A stretch of DNA of 64,000 nucleotides from Promicromonospora sp. Populi (GCF_041081105.1 NZ_CP163528.1:2480001-2544000), one strand, 5' to 3'. Numbered from the stretch's first letter, positions 24,160 to 33,204 are shown. Translations and numbers: made by a program. Notes: generated from the sequence alone by a model not told the origin.

Positions 24160-25488
24160 ATGACGACGCACCTGCCAAGCCCCGACCGCCACCTCCGCCA
24201 CCTCACCCCGCTCTTCACCGCCGGCCTCAGCGCGTTCAGCCTGCTCGCCGCCCTCGTGCTCACCGCAACCCCGGCGTCTGCAGCACCGGCGCCCGCCGCA
24301 CCAGCCTCCACAGCACCAATCTCCACAGCACCCTTAGCCGCCGACGGCCCCGGCGTCGGGACACCGTGGGTCGTGACCCTCGGCGACTCGTACATCTCCG
24401 GAGAGGCCGGCCGCTGGGCCGGCGCCTCCAACAGCGACTACCAGCGCGCGGACGCCCTCGGGCCGACCGCCTACTTCGACAACCCCAGCGGCACCGGCGA
24501 GACCATAGAACGCTGCCATCGCGCGTCCTCCGCCGAGGCCTACATCGGCGGCGGCGTGAACGGCCTCAACCTCGCCTGCAGCGGTGCCCGCACCGCCACC
24601 GCGACCGGCACGAACTTCAAGCCCGGCATCGACTTCTACAACGGCTCGGCGGGCCAGGGTCAGGCGCTCGCGCTCCAACAGGCCGCCACCTCAAGGAACG
24701 TCCGCATGGTCGTGGTCTCGATCGGCGGGAACGACTTCGAGTTCGCGAGCGTCGTCCAGACCTGCGTGGTCAACTTCCTGACCTCGCCGACCTGGTGGAA
24801 GAACTACTGCCACGACGACAGCTCGGTCACGGCCAACTTCACCGCCGCGAACGTAGCCGCCATCCGGTCCCGGGTGGCGGGGACGCTCCGCAACGTGGCG
24901 ACCGCGATGAGCAACGCCGGGTACAGCACCTCGCAGTGGACGCTCGTGGTCCAGACCTACCCGTCGCCCGTGCCGAACGGCTCCGGGTTCCGGTACTCCG
25001 AGTCCGGATACACGCGCCAGTCCACGGGCGGGTGCGGCCTCTGGAACCAGGACGCCGACTGGGCCAACTCCACGGCCCTGCCCACCATCAACGGTGCGCT
25101 GCTCGGCGCCGCGTCCGACGTCGGGATGCCGAACGTCCGCACCCTCGACATGACGCACGCGTTCGACGGCAGGCGGCTGTGCGAGACCGGCGTCGGGCTG
25201 TACGAGGAGGTGGGCCTGCCCAACTGGCAGTCGGCAGGCGCGGTCAACCGGACCGAATGGGTCAACCAGATCCGGACGGTCACCACGATCGGCGACTCGC
25301 CGTACTTCGTCCAGGAGTCGCTGCACCCCAGCTACTGGGGGCAGCTTGCGATGCGCAACTGCCTGCGCCAGGTCTGGAACGCCGGCAGCCCGCGTAGCGG
25401 AAGCTGCTCGGTCGGCAACCTCGGGGTGGCCGAGCTGACGCCGTCGGGCGAGCCTGCGATGGTCCTGGGGCCGCTCGCCAAGGGCTGA
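24160..25488 (+). CDS. Secreted SGNH/GDSL hydrolase
   Basis: This 442-aa protein has a signal peptide ending near SASAAPAP and then an Ala/Pro/Thr-rich linker. The SGNH blocks are clear: GDSYISGEAGRW (nucleophile Ser), the Gly in NLACSGA, Asn in SIGGNDFEF, and the C-terminal His in ESLHPSYWGQLAMRNCL. It resembles the actinobacterial secreted lipase/esterase group rather than the short thioesterase type. The likely role is hydrolysis of ester bonds in external lipids or polysaccharide acyl groups; the substrate is not determinable. GGAG at 24151-24154 supports the ATG at 24160. A GTG at 24142 is unlikely because it falls in the hairpin. Confidence 0.88.
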   Translation: MTTHLPSPDRHLRHLTPLFTAGLSAFSLLAALVLTATPASAAPAPAAPASTAPISTAPLAADGPGVGTPWVVTLGDSYISGEAGRWAGASNSDYQRADALGPTAYFDNPSGTGETIERCHRASSAEAYIGGGVNGLNLACSGARTATATGTNFKPGIDFYNGSAGQGQALALQQAATSRNVRMVVVSIGGNDFEFASVVQTCVVNFLTSPTWWKNYCHDDSSVTANFTAANVAAIRSRVAGTLRNVATAMSNAGYSTSQWTLVVQTYPSPVPNGSGFRYSESGYTRQSTGGCGLWNQDADWANSTALPTINGALLGAASDVGMPNVRTLDMTHAFDGRRLCETGVGLYEEVGLPNWQSAGAVNRTEWVNQIRTVTTIGDSPYFVQESLHPSYWGQLAMRNCLRQVWNAGSPRSGSCSVGNLGVAELTPSGEPAMVLGPLAKG

Positions 25489-25492
25489 CCAG

Positions 25493-26248
25493 TCAGCCGG
25501 CCAGCCCGAGCAGCCCCCGGCCCAGCGTCGCGAACCCACCCACATAGGCGAGCGCCACGAGCACCTTGCGCGTGGCGCTCGCCGACACCCGCCCGACGAG
25601 CAGCTCGCCCAGCCCGATGGACGCAACCAGCGCGACGAAGACCGCCACCCACTCCCAGACGGCGAAAGCCGGGAAGGTGGCGTCCGCCACCAAGAGCTTC
25701 GCCGCCATCGCCGCGAGCGCGTTGGTCAGGAAGATCGGCTGGGCGGTGGCCGCGAACGCCCGCGGGTCCCAGCGGTCGAGCACGGAGTACACGGCGATGG
25801 GCGGGCCCCCGATCCCGGCCGCGACACTGCCGAACCCGGCCGCCGCACCCGTGATGAGCAGCGGCAGCCGCGCCTCCGGCGCGAAGGGGCGCCGCGGCCC
25901 GCGCAGACGCGCGGTGACCAGGGCGAGCGTCATGGCAAGCACGATGATGCCGCCGACGCCGATCTCCAGGGCGGACGCGCTCGCGTCGCGGATGAGCAGC
26001 GCCGCCGGAACGCTGACCAGGATCGACGCCGACACGAGCCACCCGTAACGACGCCAGTCGACGCTGCGGATCGTGCGCCCGAGCACAAGCAGCGCCATCA
26101 TCGCGCCCACGAGGTTGACGAACAGGACACCCTCGATCGGGCCGATGAGGAGCACGATGAACGGCCCGGCGACGAGCCCGAAGCCCATCCCCGCCACACG
26201 TTGCAGAGAGCCACCTACGAGGATGGCGAAGATCAGGAGCACGAGCAC
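25493..26248 (-). CDS. TSUP-family (TauE/SafE-like) membrane transporter
   Basis: This 251-aa protein has eight hydrophobic segments. The two family repeats are visible: GGSLQRVAGMGFGLVAGPFIVLL near the N-terminus and GAAAGFGSVAAGIGGPPIAVY in the middle. The TSUP family exports or imports sulfite, sulfonates or other organic anions; the substrate here is unknown. It converges on the SGNH hydrolase with a four-base gap, so they are not co-transcribed. Confidence 0.87.
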   Translation of the reverse strand: MLVLLIFAILVGGSLQRVAGMGFGLVAGPFIVLLIGPIEGVLFVNLVGAMMALLVLGRTIRSVDWRRYGWLVSASILVSVPAALLIRDASASALEIGVGGIIVLAMTLALVTARLRGPRRPFAPEARLPLLITGAAAGFGSVAAGIGGPPIAVYSVLDRWDPRAFAATAQPIFLTNALAAMAAKLLVADATFPAFAVWEWVAVFVALVASIGLGELLVGRVSASATRKVLVALAYVGGFATLGRGLLGLAG

Positions 26249-26340
26249 GGCTCCTACGCTAACCGCGGAGTTTCCGACCGGGTTCTACGGGCTTCAGTTC
26301 TACGGGTTTCAGCCCGCACGGTCCGACGACGGCGGTGGCT

Positions 26341-26402
26341 CGCGCGCGAGTTCCGTGCGCGAGTTCCGGGCGCGAAATCCGGGCGCGAAATCCGGGCGCC
26401 TT
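26341..26402. repeat. Intergenic 13-bp tandem repeat
   Basis: GCGCGAGTTCCGG/GCGCGAAATCCGG units, about four copies, lie upstream of the ybaK-like gene. The unit length is not a multiple of three. Confidence 0.75.
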
Positions 26403-26430
26403 CGCGTCCCCGAAGCGGCAGAATCGCGTC

Positions 26431-26955
26431 GTGACCAGAAACGCGGAGAAGAGATCCGAGAAGAGAGCTTCGCGTGTGACCGGCGGGACCCCCGCGGTCG
26501 TGTCGCTCGAGAAGGCGGGCGTACCGCACACGCTGCACCCGTACGAGCACGACCCCGCGAGCGACCTCAGCTACGGCATGGAGGCGGCAGAGGCCATCGG
26601 CGTCGACGCGCCGCAGGTGTTCAAGACGCTCCTGGCCGACGTCGACGGGAAGCTCGTGGTCGGTATCGTCCCGGTGGACCGCAAGCTGGACCTCAAGGCC
26701 CTGGCCCGCGCCGCAGGCGGCAAGAAGGCGTCCATGGCCGAGCCCGCGGCGGCCGAGCGGGCTACCGGCTACGTGGTGGGTGGCATCTCGCCACTCGGGC
26801 AGAAGACGCGGCACACCACTGTGCTGGACGAGTCCGCCGAGCTGTACGACGTGGTCTACGTCTCCGGGGGCCGGCGCGGGCTCGACGTGGGCCTCGCGCC
26901 GGCCGACCTGCTGCGCCTGACCGGCGGGACGACGGCGCCGATCGCGCGCGACTGA
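26431..26955 (+). CDS. ybaK: YbaK/EbsC-family Cys-tRNA(Pro) deacylase
   Basis: This 174-aa protein of the YbaK/ProX trans-editing family removes mischarged cysteine from tRNA(Pro). The opening TPAVVSLEKAGVPHTLHPYEHDP, the Lys of VFKTLLADVDGKLVVGIVPV, and the block GYVVGGISPLGQKTRHTTVLD are the typical strands around the binding pocket. The GTG at 26431 gives a short charged leader. The GTG at 26476, with GAAGAGAG six bases upstream, would start closer to the family norm and is a real alternative. It is a single-gene unit. Confidence 0.88.
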   Translation: MTRNAEKRSEKRASRVTGGTPAVVSLEKAGVPHTLHPYEHDPASDLSYGMEAAEAIGVDAPQVFKTLLADVDGKLVVGIVPVDRKLDLKALARAAGGKKASMAEPAAAERATGYVVGGISPLGQKTRHTTVLDESAELYDVVYVSGGRRGLDVGLAPADLLRLTGGTTAPIARD

Positions 26956-27082
26956 GCCGCCGGACCAAGCCCTGCCGGACCAAGCCGCATTCGACCGGGC
27001 GCCGGCGGATCAAGCCGCATCCGACCGGGCGCCGCCGGATCTAGCGGCGCCCGATCAGGCCGAACCAATCAGGCCGAACCGA
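26956..27082. repeat. Intergenic degenerate repeats between convergent genes
   Basis: About 125 bp with GGATCAAGCCGCATCCGACC-like units followed by AATCAGGCCGAACC 14-bp units. No gene. Confidence 0.65.
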
Positions 27083-27493
27083 TCAGGCCGCGACCTGCTT
27101 GCGGTAGGTCGGCAGCAGGGCGTCGCTGGGCACGATCTGCTTGCCGAGCGGCATGAGCGAGACCGGGATCAGCTTGAGGTTCGCCCAGGCCATGGGGATA
27201 CCGATGATCGAGATGACCAGCGGGATCGCGGTGATGATGTGCCCCAGGGCGAGCCACCAGCCGGCGACGATCACCCAGATCACGTTGCCGATCAGGGCGA
27301 ACACACCGGAGCGCGGGCTCTCGACGACCTCGCGCCCGAACGGCCACAGGGCGTACCCCGCGATGCGGAAGGAGGCGACGCCGAACGGGATGGTGACGAT
27401 GAGCAGGCAGCAGATGATCCCCGCGAGCATGTATCCGAGCCACAGCCCGAACCCCGCGAAGATGACCCAGATGATGTTCAGCAGCGTCTTCAT
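27083..27493 (-). CDS. YccF-family inner membrane protein
   Basis: This 136-aa protein consists of two YccF domains: LLNIIWVIFAGFGLWLGYMLAGIICCLLIVTIPFGVASFRIAGYALWPFGR and a second copy with NVIWVIVAGWWLALGHIITAIPLVISIIGIPMAWANLKL. The repeated IPFG/IPMA plus aromatic pattern is diagnostic. The function of the family is unknown. An ATG at 27502 lies directly against GGAAGG, while the ATG at 27493 has the same site nine bases upstream, so I chose the latter. Confidence 0.87.
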   Translation of the reverse strand: MKTLLNIIWVIFAGFGLWLGYMLAGIICCLLIVTIPFGVASFRIAGYALWPFGREVVESPRSGVFALIGNVIWVIVAGWWLALGHIITAIPLVISIIGIPMAWANLKLIPVSLMPLGKQIVPSDALLPTYRKQVAA

Positions 27494-27689
27494 GGACCCC
27501 ATCCTTCCGTAGTGCGGCCCGTCCGCGGAACCGGGTTACCCCCTGAAACCGACCCTGAGTCCGAACCTGAGACACGGCCAGAGACACACCCGGAGGCACA
27601 GCTGAAACACGGCCCGAGACAGCAGCTGCGACAGGGCCCGGGACGGCGAATGAGACAGCGCCCGCCACCCACCGAAATAGACTCACCCC

Positions 27690-28514
27690 GTGCCCGACCA
27701 GCCCCAGCCCGCATCCGGTTCGATCGCCGACCGTCTCGCCGCCGTCCGCGGGCGCATCACCAAGGCGGCCGACGCCGCGGGGCGCAACCCGGACGAGGTG
27801 CGGCTGCTGGTCGCGACGAAGACGCAGACGGCAGACGCCGTGCTCGAGGTGCTCGCCGCGGGCGTCGATCTGATCGGCGAGAACCGCGTGCAGGAGCTCG
27901 TCGCGAAGGCACCCGCCGTGGCCGACCGCGTGGCGGACGGCACGTTGCAGGTCCACATGATCGGGCACCTGCAGCGCAACAAGATCAACCAGGTGCTGGC
28001 CACGGCCACGGGCCTGGAGACGCTCGACTCACTGGACCTCGCGCAGGCGATCTCGGACCGCTGCGTGCGCGACGGCCGCACCGGCCCCCGCGCCCTGGAC
28101 GTGATGGTGCAGGTCAACGTGACGGGTGAAGCGACCAAGTCCGGCATCGAGCCCGACGACGCCGTCGCGCTCGCCACCGCCGTCGCCGCACTGCCTGGCC
28201 TGCGCCTGACCGGGTTGATGACGATCGGCGCCCACCTTGCCGACGACGCGCAGCCGGGCGAGTCCGGCGAACACGGCGACTCGAGAGGGGGCAACTCGAG
28301 AGAAGGCGACTCAAGAGAGGACACTGTCCGCGCCGGGTTCGCCCGGCTGCGCGGCGTCCGCGACGAGGTCCTCGCGTCGGACGCGCCAGGGACGGGCTCG
28401 GCGACCGAGCTCTCCATGGGCATGACCGGCGACCTGGAGCTAGCGATCGCCGAGGGCGCGACAGTGGTGCGGGTCGGCACGGCGGTCTTCGGCCCGCGCC
28501 CCGCACCCGCGTGA
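27690..28514 (+). CDS. yggS: YggS/PLPBP-family pyridoxal-phosphate homeostasis protein
   Basis: This 274-aa protein is an alanine-racemase-like single-domain barrel that binds PLP and buffers vitamin B6. The PLP lysine is in VRLLVATKTQ, and GENRVQELVAKAPAV, HMIGHLQRNKIN and VQVNVTGEATKSG are family blocks. The C-terminal ELSMGMTGDLELAIAEGATVVRVGTAVFG is intact. A ~30-residue insert of Gly-Glu-Ser/Asn-Ser-Arg-Glu units sits between GLMTIGA and FARLRGV, where other members have a short loop. The start is GTG at 27690. Confidence 0.92.
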   Translation: MPDQPQPASGSIADRLAAVRGRITKAADAAGRNPDEVRLLVATKTQTADAVLEVLAAGVDLIGENRVQELVAKAPAVADRVADGTLQVHMIGHLQRNKINQVLATATGLETLDSLDLAQAISDRCVRDGRTGPRALDVMVQVNVTGEATKSGIEPDDAVALATAVAALPGLRLTGLMTIGAHLADDAQPGESGEHGDSRGGNSREGDSREDTVRAGFARLRGVRDEVLASDAPGTGSATELSMGMTGDLELAIAEGATVVRVGTAVFGPRPAPA

Positions 28515-28638
28515 CCGAGCCCCGCCTGACCGAGCCCCACGTGACTGCCGCCACTGTTTGACCCAGGTCACAGACGTGCGGGGGCCCCGACGGCTAAGGT
28601 CCACGGGTTCCCCTGCCAACTCTTGGAGTGATAGCGCC

Positions 28639-29193
28639 ATGTCTACGGCCACCCTGCTGCGCCCCGCCACTGACGCCGACATCGCTCGTTTGGTCAGCCT
28701 CAACAACGCGGCGATCCCCGCCGTCCCGGACACCCCGGCCGACGACATGTCCGAGCTCCTGGACGCCTCGTCGCTCGCCCTGGTCGCGGTCGACCCTGAG
28801 ACCCCCGCGGACCCCCTCGGTTTTGTCGTCGCGCTCGACGGCGGCGAGGACTGGTCGGGCGAGAACTACGCCTGGTTCGAGGAGCGCGGCCTGGACCACC
28901 TGTACGTCGACCGCATAGTGGTGGGCGAGGGTGCGCGCGGCCGCGGCATCGGAAAGCTCTTCTACGACGCGGTGTTCGACGCCGCCCGCACGGCCGGCCA
29001 CGACGTCGTCACCTGTGAGGTCAACCTGGACCCGCCGAACCCCGGTTCGCTGCGCTTCCACGGCCGCCTCGGGTTCTCCGAGCGCGGGCAGCAGCTCACC
29101 AAGGGCGGCGACATCCTCGTCGCCAAGCTTGCGGCCGAGGTCGCCACCGCCCCGTCCCCGACAGGCAACCTCCAGCTCACGGCCCCCGCCTGA
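28639..29193 (+). CDS. GNAT-family N-acetyltransferase
   Basis: This 184-aa protein carries the acetyl-CoA binding segment VDRIVVGEGARGRGIGKLFYDAV, the GNAT motif A pattern with R/Q-x-x-G-x-G/A. FHGRLGFSERGQQ is the C-terminal motif B. The N-terminal LLRPATDADIARLVSLNNAAIPAV is typical of small-molecule or ribosomal-protein acetyltransferases. The substrate is unknown. GGAG precedes the ATG. The tail is slightly extended and low in complexity. Confidence 0.88.
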   Translation: MSTATLLRPATDADIARLVSLNNAAIPAVPDTPADDMSELLDASSLALVAVDPETPADPLGFVVALDGGEDWSGENYAWFEERGLDHLYVDRIVVGEGARGRGIGKLFYDAVFDAARTAGHDVVTCEVNLDPPNPGSLRFHGRLGFSERGQQLTKGGDILVAKLAAEVATAPSPTGNLQLTAPA

Positions 29194-29217
29194 CCCAGCC
29201 CTCCGTTGTGGGCAGCC

Positions 29218-29268
29218 TCCGTGTGGCCAGCCCTTCGTTGTGGGCAGCCTCCGTTGTGGGCAGCCTCC
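29218..29268. repeat. 16-bp tandem repeat leading into a hairpin
   Basis: About three GTTGTGGGCAGCCTCC units lie in the convergent gap. The same GTTGTGGGC core forms the outer part of the palindrome that follows. Confidence 0.75.
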
Positions 29269-29329
29269 GTTGTGGGCGTGACCGTTGCGCCTATAACGGT
29301 CGCGTAGTCACAACGGTCACGCCCACAAC
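29269..29329. terminator. 19-bp perfect inverted repeat between convergent genes
   Basis: The arms 29269-29287 and 29311-29329 are perfectly complementary over 19 bp with a 23-base loop. The element sits between the GNAT gene and murQ, which converge, and has no T-run on either side. A bidirectional, U-tract-free terminator is the simplest reading. Confidence 0.6.
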
Positions 29330-29340
29330 CAAGGACGGCG

Positions 29341-30300
29341 TCAAGCCGGGGTGATGCCTAACGTCGCCAGGGCCTCGCGGACGGACGGGCCGCCGATCCG
29401 TCCCGGGACGACGGCGAGGGCCCTCGTCGCCACTGACCGGTCCACCCCCGCCACGAGCATCACGAGGGCGGCCCGCAGGTCGCCGTCGGTAGCGGCCAGG
29501 GCGTTCTCGCACACGTCTGGCTCCAGGTCGGTCGCCTGCGTGAGCAGGCGCACCAGCCGGATCCGCAGCTTCATGTTCGTGGCGAGCACCTCGACCATGA
29601 GGTTGGAGTACGTCTTCCCGAGCCGCACCATCACGGCCGTCGAGAAGGTGTTGAGCACCATCTTCTGGGCGGTCCCGGCCTTCATGCGCGTGGATCCCGT
29701 GATGGCCTCGGGTCCGGTGTTCACCAGGATCGGGACGTCGGCCTTCGGCGCCAGGGTCGCGAACGGGTTCGATGCGAGCAGGACGGTGCGCGCCCCGCGG
29801 GAGCGGCCCATGTCCAGCGCTCCGCCCACGTACGGGGTGCCTCCGCTGGCGGCGATCCCGAACACGATGTCTGCCGGCCCGACGTCGGTCACAAGCGCCC
29901 CGCCGGCGGCGACGTCGTCCTCCGCGCCCTCGACCGCCCGCTTGAAGGCGCCCAGCCCGCCCGCGAGGTGCGGCACGAACATCTCCTCGCCGACGCCGTA
30001 GGTGGGCAACAGCTCCGCGGCGTCGAGCAGGCCCATGCGGCCCGACGTGCCCGAGCCCACGTAGTGCACCCGTCCCCCGGCTCGGATCCCGTCCACCGCC
30101 ATGTCGATCGCCTCGACGATGCGCGGGTGCGCGGCGCGTACCGCGGCGATGACGGCCGCGTCCTCGTCGGTGATCATGCGCACCATGTCCGCCGTGGAGA
30201 CCACGTCGATGTCACGGGTACGCGGGTTGCGCTCCTCGGTGGGTGAGACCGGGTGCGGCGCCGATTGTGCGTGCCGTTCGAATCCCGCCTCCGCGATCAT
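29341..30300 (-). CDS. murQ: N-acetylmuramic acid 6-phosphate etherase MurQ
   Basis: This 319-aa enzyme splits the lactyl ether of MurNAc-6-phosphate to give GlcNAc-6-phosphate and lactate. The SIS domain is evident: YVGSGTSGRMGLLDAAELLPT, GIAASGGTPYVGGALDMGRS and GSTRMKAGTAQKMVLNTFST are MurQ hallmarks. A C-terminal helical domain ends at ALATLGITPA. The ATG at 30300 has GGAAAGGGG eight bases upstream. It follows the importer and NagZ genes on the same strand but is separated from nagZ by an 18-bp repeat array, so it may have its own control. Confidence 0.95.
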   Translation of the reverse strand: MIAEAGFERHAQSAPHPVSPTEERNPRTRDIDVVSTADMVRMITDEDAAVIAAVRAAHPRIVEAIDMAVDGIRAGGRVHYVGSGTSGRMGLLDAAELLPTYGVGEEMFVPHLAGGLGAFKRAVEGAEDDVAAGGALVTDVGPADIVFGIAASGGTPYVGGALDMGRSRGARTVLLASNPFATLAPKADVPILVNTGPEAITGSTRMKAGTAQKMVLNTFSTAVMVRLGKTYSNLMVEVLATNMKLRIRLVRLLTQATDLEPDVCENALAATDGDLRAALVMLVAGVDRSVATRALAVVPGRIGGPSVREALATLGITPA

Positions 30301-30325
30301 CGGCGAACCCCTTTCCATCTGCTTG

Positions 30326-30448
30326 CGCTGTGCTCTTGGACGCTGTGCTGCTCTTGGACGCTGTGCTGCTCTTGGACGCTGTGCTGCTCTTGGACGCTGT
30401 GCTGCTCTTGGACGCTGTGCTGCTCTATGACACCGTGCTGCTCTATGA
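30326..30448 (-). repeat. 18-bp tandem repeat between nagZ and murQ
   Basis: Four perfect CGCTGTGCTGCTCTTGGA units are flanked by one 15-bp shortened and two diverged copies. The nagZ stop (30443-30445) lies in the last copy and the array ends ~26 bp before the murQ start. It would form most of the spacer in a nagZ-murQ transcript. Confidence 0.92.
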
Positions 30449-32377
30449 CGATTGCCCATCACCCGCATACCCCCGGAGCCGAGCCACGGCGGCAGCCGCG
30501 TTCGCCCGTCCGGTCCCGCACGCCACCACCACAGCTGGACCACCACCGCTCAGCGTCCCGAACCAGCCGTCGACCGGTCCGGGCAGGCCCGTGTGGACCA
30601 CCACAAGATCCGGCCGCACGGCCCAGAGCTGCTCCAGCCGGGCACGTTCGGCCGAACCCGAGAAGGGTTCACGGGTGATCACGACAAGCGGTCGCTGCGA
30701 CACGGGAGCACCCGTAGGAAACTCTGCGCCACGTTTGGTACCGATCCTGTCGAGATCCGCCGATACACCGTACCGGGAGATTCGGGCAATAAGTACCGCA
30801 AGTCCGCGATCATCGAGGCCAAGTTGTAGGGGTTTCGGGTCGGCGCCTTCACCGACCGGCTCGTAAGGGCCCCGTTCGGCGCTCTCGGGCCCCTCCAGCA
30901 GCCCCTCGGGCAGCCCATCAGCTAGCAGGGCCGGGAACAGCGTCGCCCCAGGCCACGCGGCCACGATGGCCGTCTGGACGTGCTGCGCCGTACGTCCGGC
31001 GGCATGGTCCAGCCGGGTGCGCAGGTCCGCTACATCGGGTTCAGCGTCGGGCGCGAGCGGCACCAGGCGGGCGCCACGCACGGTCACGACGGCGTCCGCG
31101 ATGCCGGCCCCGACGTCGGCCAGCTCGGCGAGCGCCGCCTTCGCGGCGTCCACCCCGGTCGCCGTGCCGGCCGCCGCCCGACGGATGCGGACCGCCGCGA
31201 CGAGCGCCCGTGTGCGCACCCCGGACGCCTCGAGCTGCTCGACGGTCACGCGCCCGTTGGCCACTGCCCGGTGGAGCGCGTCGTTCGACTCGGTGTACAG
31301 AGCCGGGTCGAGCCCGAGGCAGAGCAGGTCGGCGCCGGCCTCGACCGCACGCACCGCCGCCTCCCCCACGGATCCGGTGAGCTGGCGCAGGGCACCCATG
31401 TCGAGGGCGTCGGTGATGATCGGGCCATCGTGCCCGAGCTCGCGCAGCAGCCGCGTCGCGGCCGGTTCGATGGAGGCGGGCGCCGGCCCGATCGCCGGGA
31501 ACAGGACGTGGGCGGTCATGACGGCGTCGAGCCTGGATTGATCAAGCCCGGACTGACCAGGGTTGAACGGTCCAGGGTTGAACGGTCCAGGGTTGAACGG
31601 TCCAGGGTTGGCCAGCCCAGAGTCGGGGCACAGAGCCCGTGCGAACGGCAAGAGGTCTCGCGCCCGTACGACGTCGAGCGGCGCGTCCACCACCGGCAGG
31701 CCCAGGTGGGAGTCCACGGTCGTAGCTCCGTGGCCGGGGAAGTGCTTGCCGCACACCCCGACGCCGGCACTGCGCACACCGCGGGCGAACCCGATGCCGT
31801 GCCGGGCGACCTGCTCGGGCGTGGTCCCGAAGGCGCGCACCCCGATCACCGGGTTGTCCGGCTCGGAGACGACGTCGAGCACCGGGCCCAGGAGCAGGTT
31901 GATGCCCGCCGCGGCGAGCACCCGGCCCAGCGCGCGCCCGGCGTCGAGCGACACGCTGCCGCCACCCGGGTAGGCGCCGAGCGCGGCCGCCCCGGGCAGG
32001 GACGAGCCGCTCGTCGCCTCCAGCCGCGAGACGTCGCCGCCCTCCTCGTCCACGGCGATCACCAGGTCGGGCGAGATCGTGTGCAGGGCGGCGGACAGCG
32101 CCGCGGTGGTCGCGACGTCGGGTGTGTTCCGCGCGAAGTAGACGACGCCGGCGAGGCCGGCCCGGGCGGCGTCGGCCAGCCAGGACGGCACGCGCGCGCC
32201 GTCGTGGTCGGCACTCACGGAGCCCGGGATCTCGGAGCCGGGAATCTCGGGGCCGGAGCTCTCGAAGCCGGGCAGGAGCACACCATTGACGGCGCGCTCC
32301 GTACGAGTGGGCCCCGTCCGAGTGAGCCCCGTACGAGTGGGCCCCGTACGAGTCAGCCCCGCAGGCTCGTCGGTCAT
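30443..32377 (-). CDS. nagZ: Glycoside hydrolase family 3 beta-N-acetylglucosaminidase (NagZ-type)
   Basis: This 644-aa protein would release GlcNAc from muropeptide or chitin-derived sugars. GH3 N-terminal signatures are DLVIAVDEEGGDVSRLEA, VCGKHFPGHGATTVDSHLGLPVV (the NagZ His/Asp loop) and the nucleophile Asp in IITDALDMGAL. A C-terminal GH3_C-like domain follows. An insert of three to four Asn-Pro-Gly-Pro-Phe units lies between the substrate loops and LDAVMTAHVLFPAIG. There is no signal peptide, and the Gly/Thr-Arg-Thr repeat N-terminus is soluble, so the enzyme should act in the cytoplasm on imported sugars. The ATG overlaps the upstream permease stop. Confidence 0.92.
   Translation of the reverse strand: MTDEPAGLTRTGPTRTGLTRTGPTRTERAVNGVLLPGFESSGPEIPGSEIPGSVSADHDGARVPSWLADAARAGLAGVVYFARNTPDVATTAALSAALHTISPDLVIAVDEEGGDVSRLEATSGSSLPGAAALGAYPGGGSVSLDAGRALGRVLAAAGINLLLGPVLDVVSEPDNPVIGVRAFGTTPEQVARHGIGFARGVRSAGVGVCGKHFPGHGATTVDSHLGLPVVDAPLDVVRARDLLPFARALCPDSGLANPGPFNPGPFNPGPFNPGQSGLDQSRLDAVMTAHVLFPAIGPAPASIEPAATRLLRELGHDGPIITDALDMGALRQLTGSVGEAAVRAVEAGADLLCLGLDPALYTESNDALHRAVANGRVTVEQLEASGVRTRALVAAVRIRRAAAGTATGVDAAKAALAELADVGAGIADAVVTVRGARLVPLAPDAEPDVADLRTRLDHAAGRTAQHVQTAIVAAWPGATLFPALLADGLPEGLLEGPESAERGPYEPVGEGADPKPLQLGLDDRGLAVLIARISRYGVSADLDRIGTKRGAEFPTGAPVSQRPLVVITREPFSGSAERARLEQLWAVRPDLVVVHTGLPGPVDGWFGTLSGGGPAVVVACGTGRANAAAAVARLRGYAGDGQSS
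31559..31603 (-). repeat. 15-bp repeat inside nagZ
   Basis: Three perfect AGGGTTGAACGGTCC units (plus strand) encode Asn-Pro-Gly-Pro-Phe, with a partial fourth copy next to them. Confidence 0.9.
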
Positions 32378-33204
32378 GCCTTCACGGCCCCCGCCGTCAG
32401 ACCCGATGCGAGGCGGCGCTGGACCAGGATGAAGAAGACCATCACGGGCACGGTGATGATCGTGGAAGCGGCCATGATGGCGCCCCAGTCGTTGGAGTGG
32501 ACGCCGAAGAACGAGCGCAGCCCGATCGCCACGGTGTAGCTCTCCGTGGCGCCCCCGAGCATCGTCATTGCGAAGATGAACTCGTTCCACGCGGTGATGA
32601 AGGCGAAGATGCTCGTCGCCACCAGCCCCGGAGCCACCAGGGGCAGCAGGACCGACCAGAACATCCGGCCCCAGCTCGCGCCGTCGAGGTAGGCGGCCTC
32701 CTCCAGCTCCACCGGGACCGCCGCGACGAACCCGCGCAGCATCCAGATGCCGAACGGCAGGGCCAGCGCCACGTAGACGACGACCAGGCCGGTCAGGGTC
32801 CCCAGCAGCTGCAGGTCGCGGACCTGCACGAACAGCGGGATGACGAGCGCCTCCAGCGGCACCATCTGCACGATCAGCACCATCATGAGGATCTGGGTGC
32901 GCATCTTGAACCGGAAGCGGGCCACCGCGACGGACGCCAGCAGGGCGAGCGCCGACGAGACGAGAACCGTGCCCAGCGCCACGAGCAGCGAGTTGCGCAG
33001 GAACGTGCCGAACCCGCCCTCGGTGAGCACAAACACGTAGTGCTCCAGCGTGGGCTCGGCCGGCCAGAAGCTGCTGGTGTTCCCGGCCTGTGCGTCCAGC
33101 GAGCTGTTCAGCATCCAGTAGACGGGGAACAGCGTGAACACGAGCAGCAGGGCGACGAGCACTCCCTTGCCGAGCTGCCGCAGCGGCGATTGCCGTGAAC
33201 TCAT
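32374..33204 (-). CDS. Carbohydrate ABC transporter permease 2 (MalG-like)
   Basis: This 276-aa inner-membrane protein has six segments. The cytoplasmic coupling loop reads EEAAYLDGASWGRMFWSVLLPLVAPG, the EAA motif that contacts the ATPase. WNEFIFAMTMLG is the usual C-terminal block of CUT1 permeases. The start overlaps the previous stop (ATGA), and the stop overlaps the nagZ start in the same way. No ATPase gene is in the cluster; CUT1 systems in Actinobacteria often share one MsiK-like ATPase encoded elsewhere. Confidence 0.93.
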   Translation of the reverse strand: MSSRQSPLRQLGKGVLVALLLVFTLFPVYWMLNSSLDAQAGNTSSFWPAEPTLEHYVFVLTEGGFGTFLRNSLLVALGTVLVSSALALLASVAVARFRFKMRTQILMMVLIVQMVPLEALVIPLFVQVRDLQLLGTLTGLVVVYVALALPFGIWMLRGFVAAVPVELEEAAYLDGASWGRMFWSVLLPLVAPGLVATSIFAFITAWNEFIFAMTMLGGATESYTVAIGLRSFFGVHSNDWGAIMAASTIITVPVMVFFILVQRRLASGLTAGAVKA

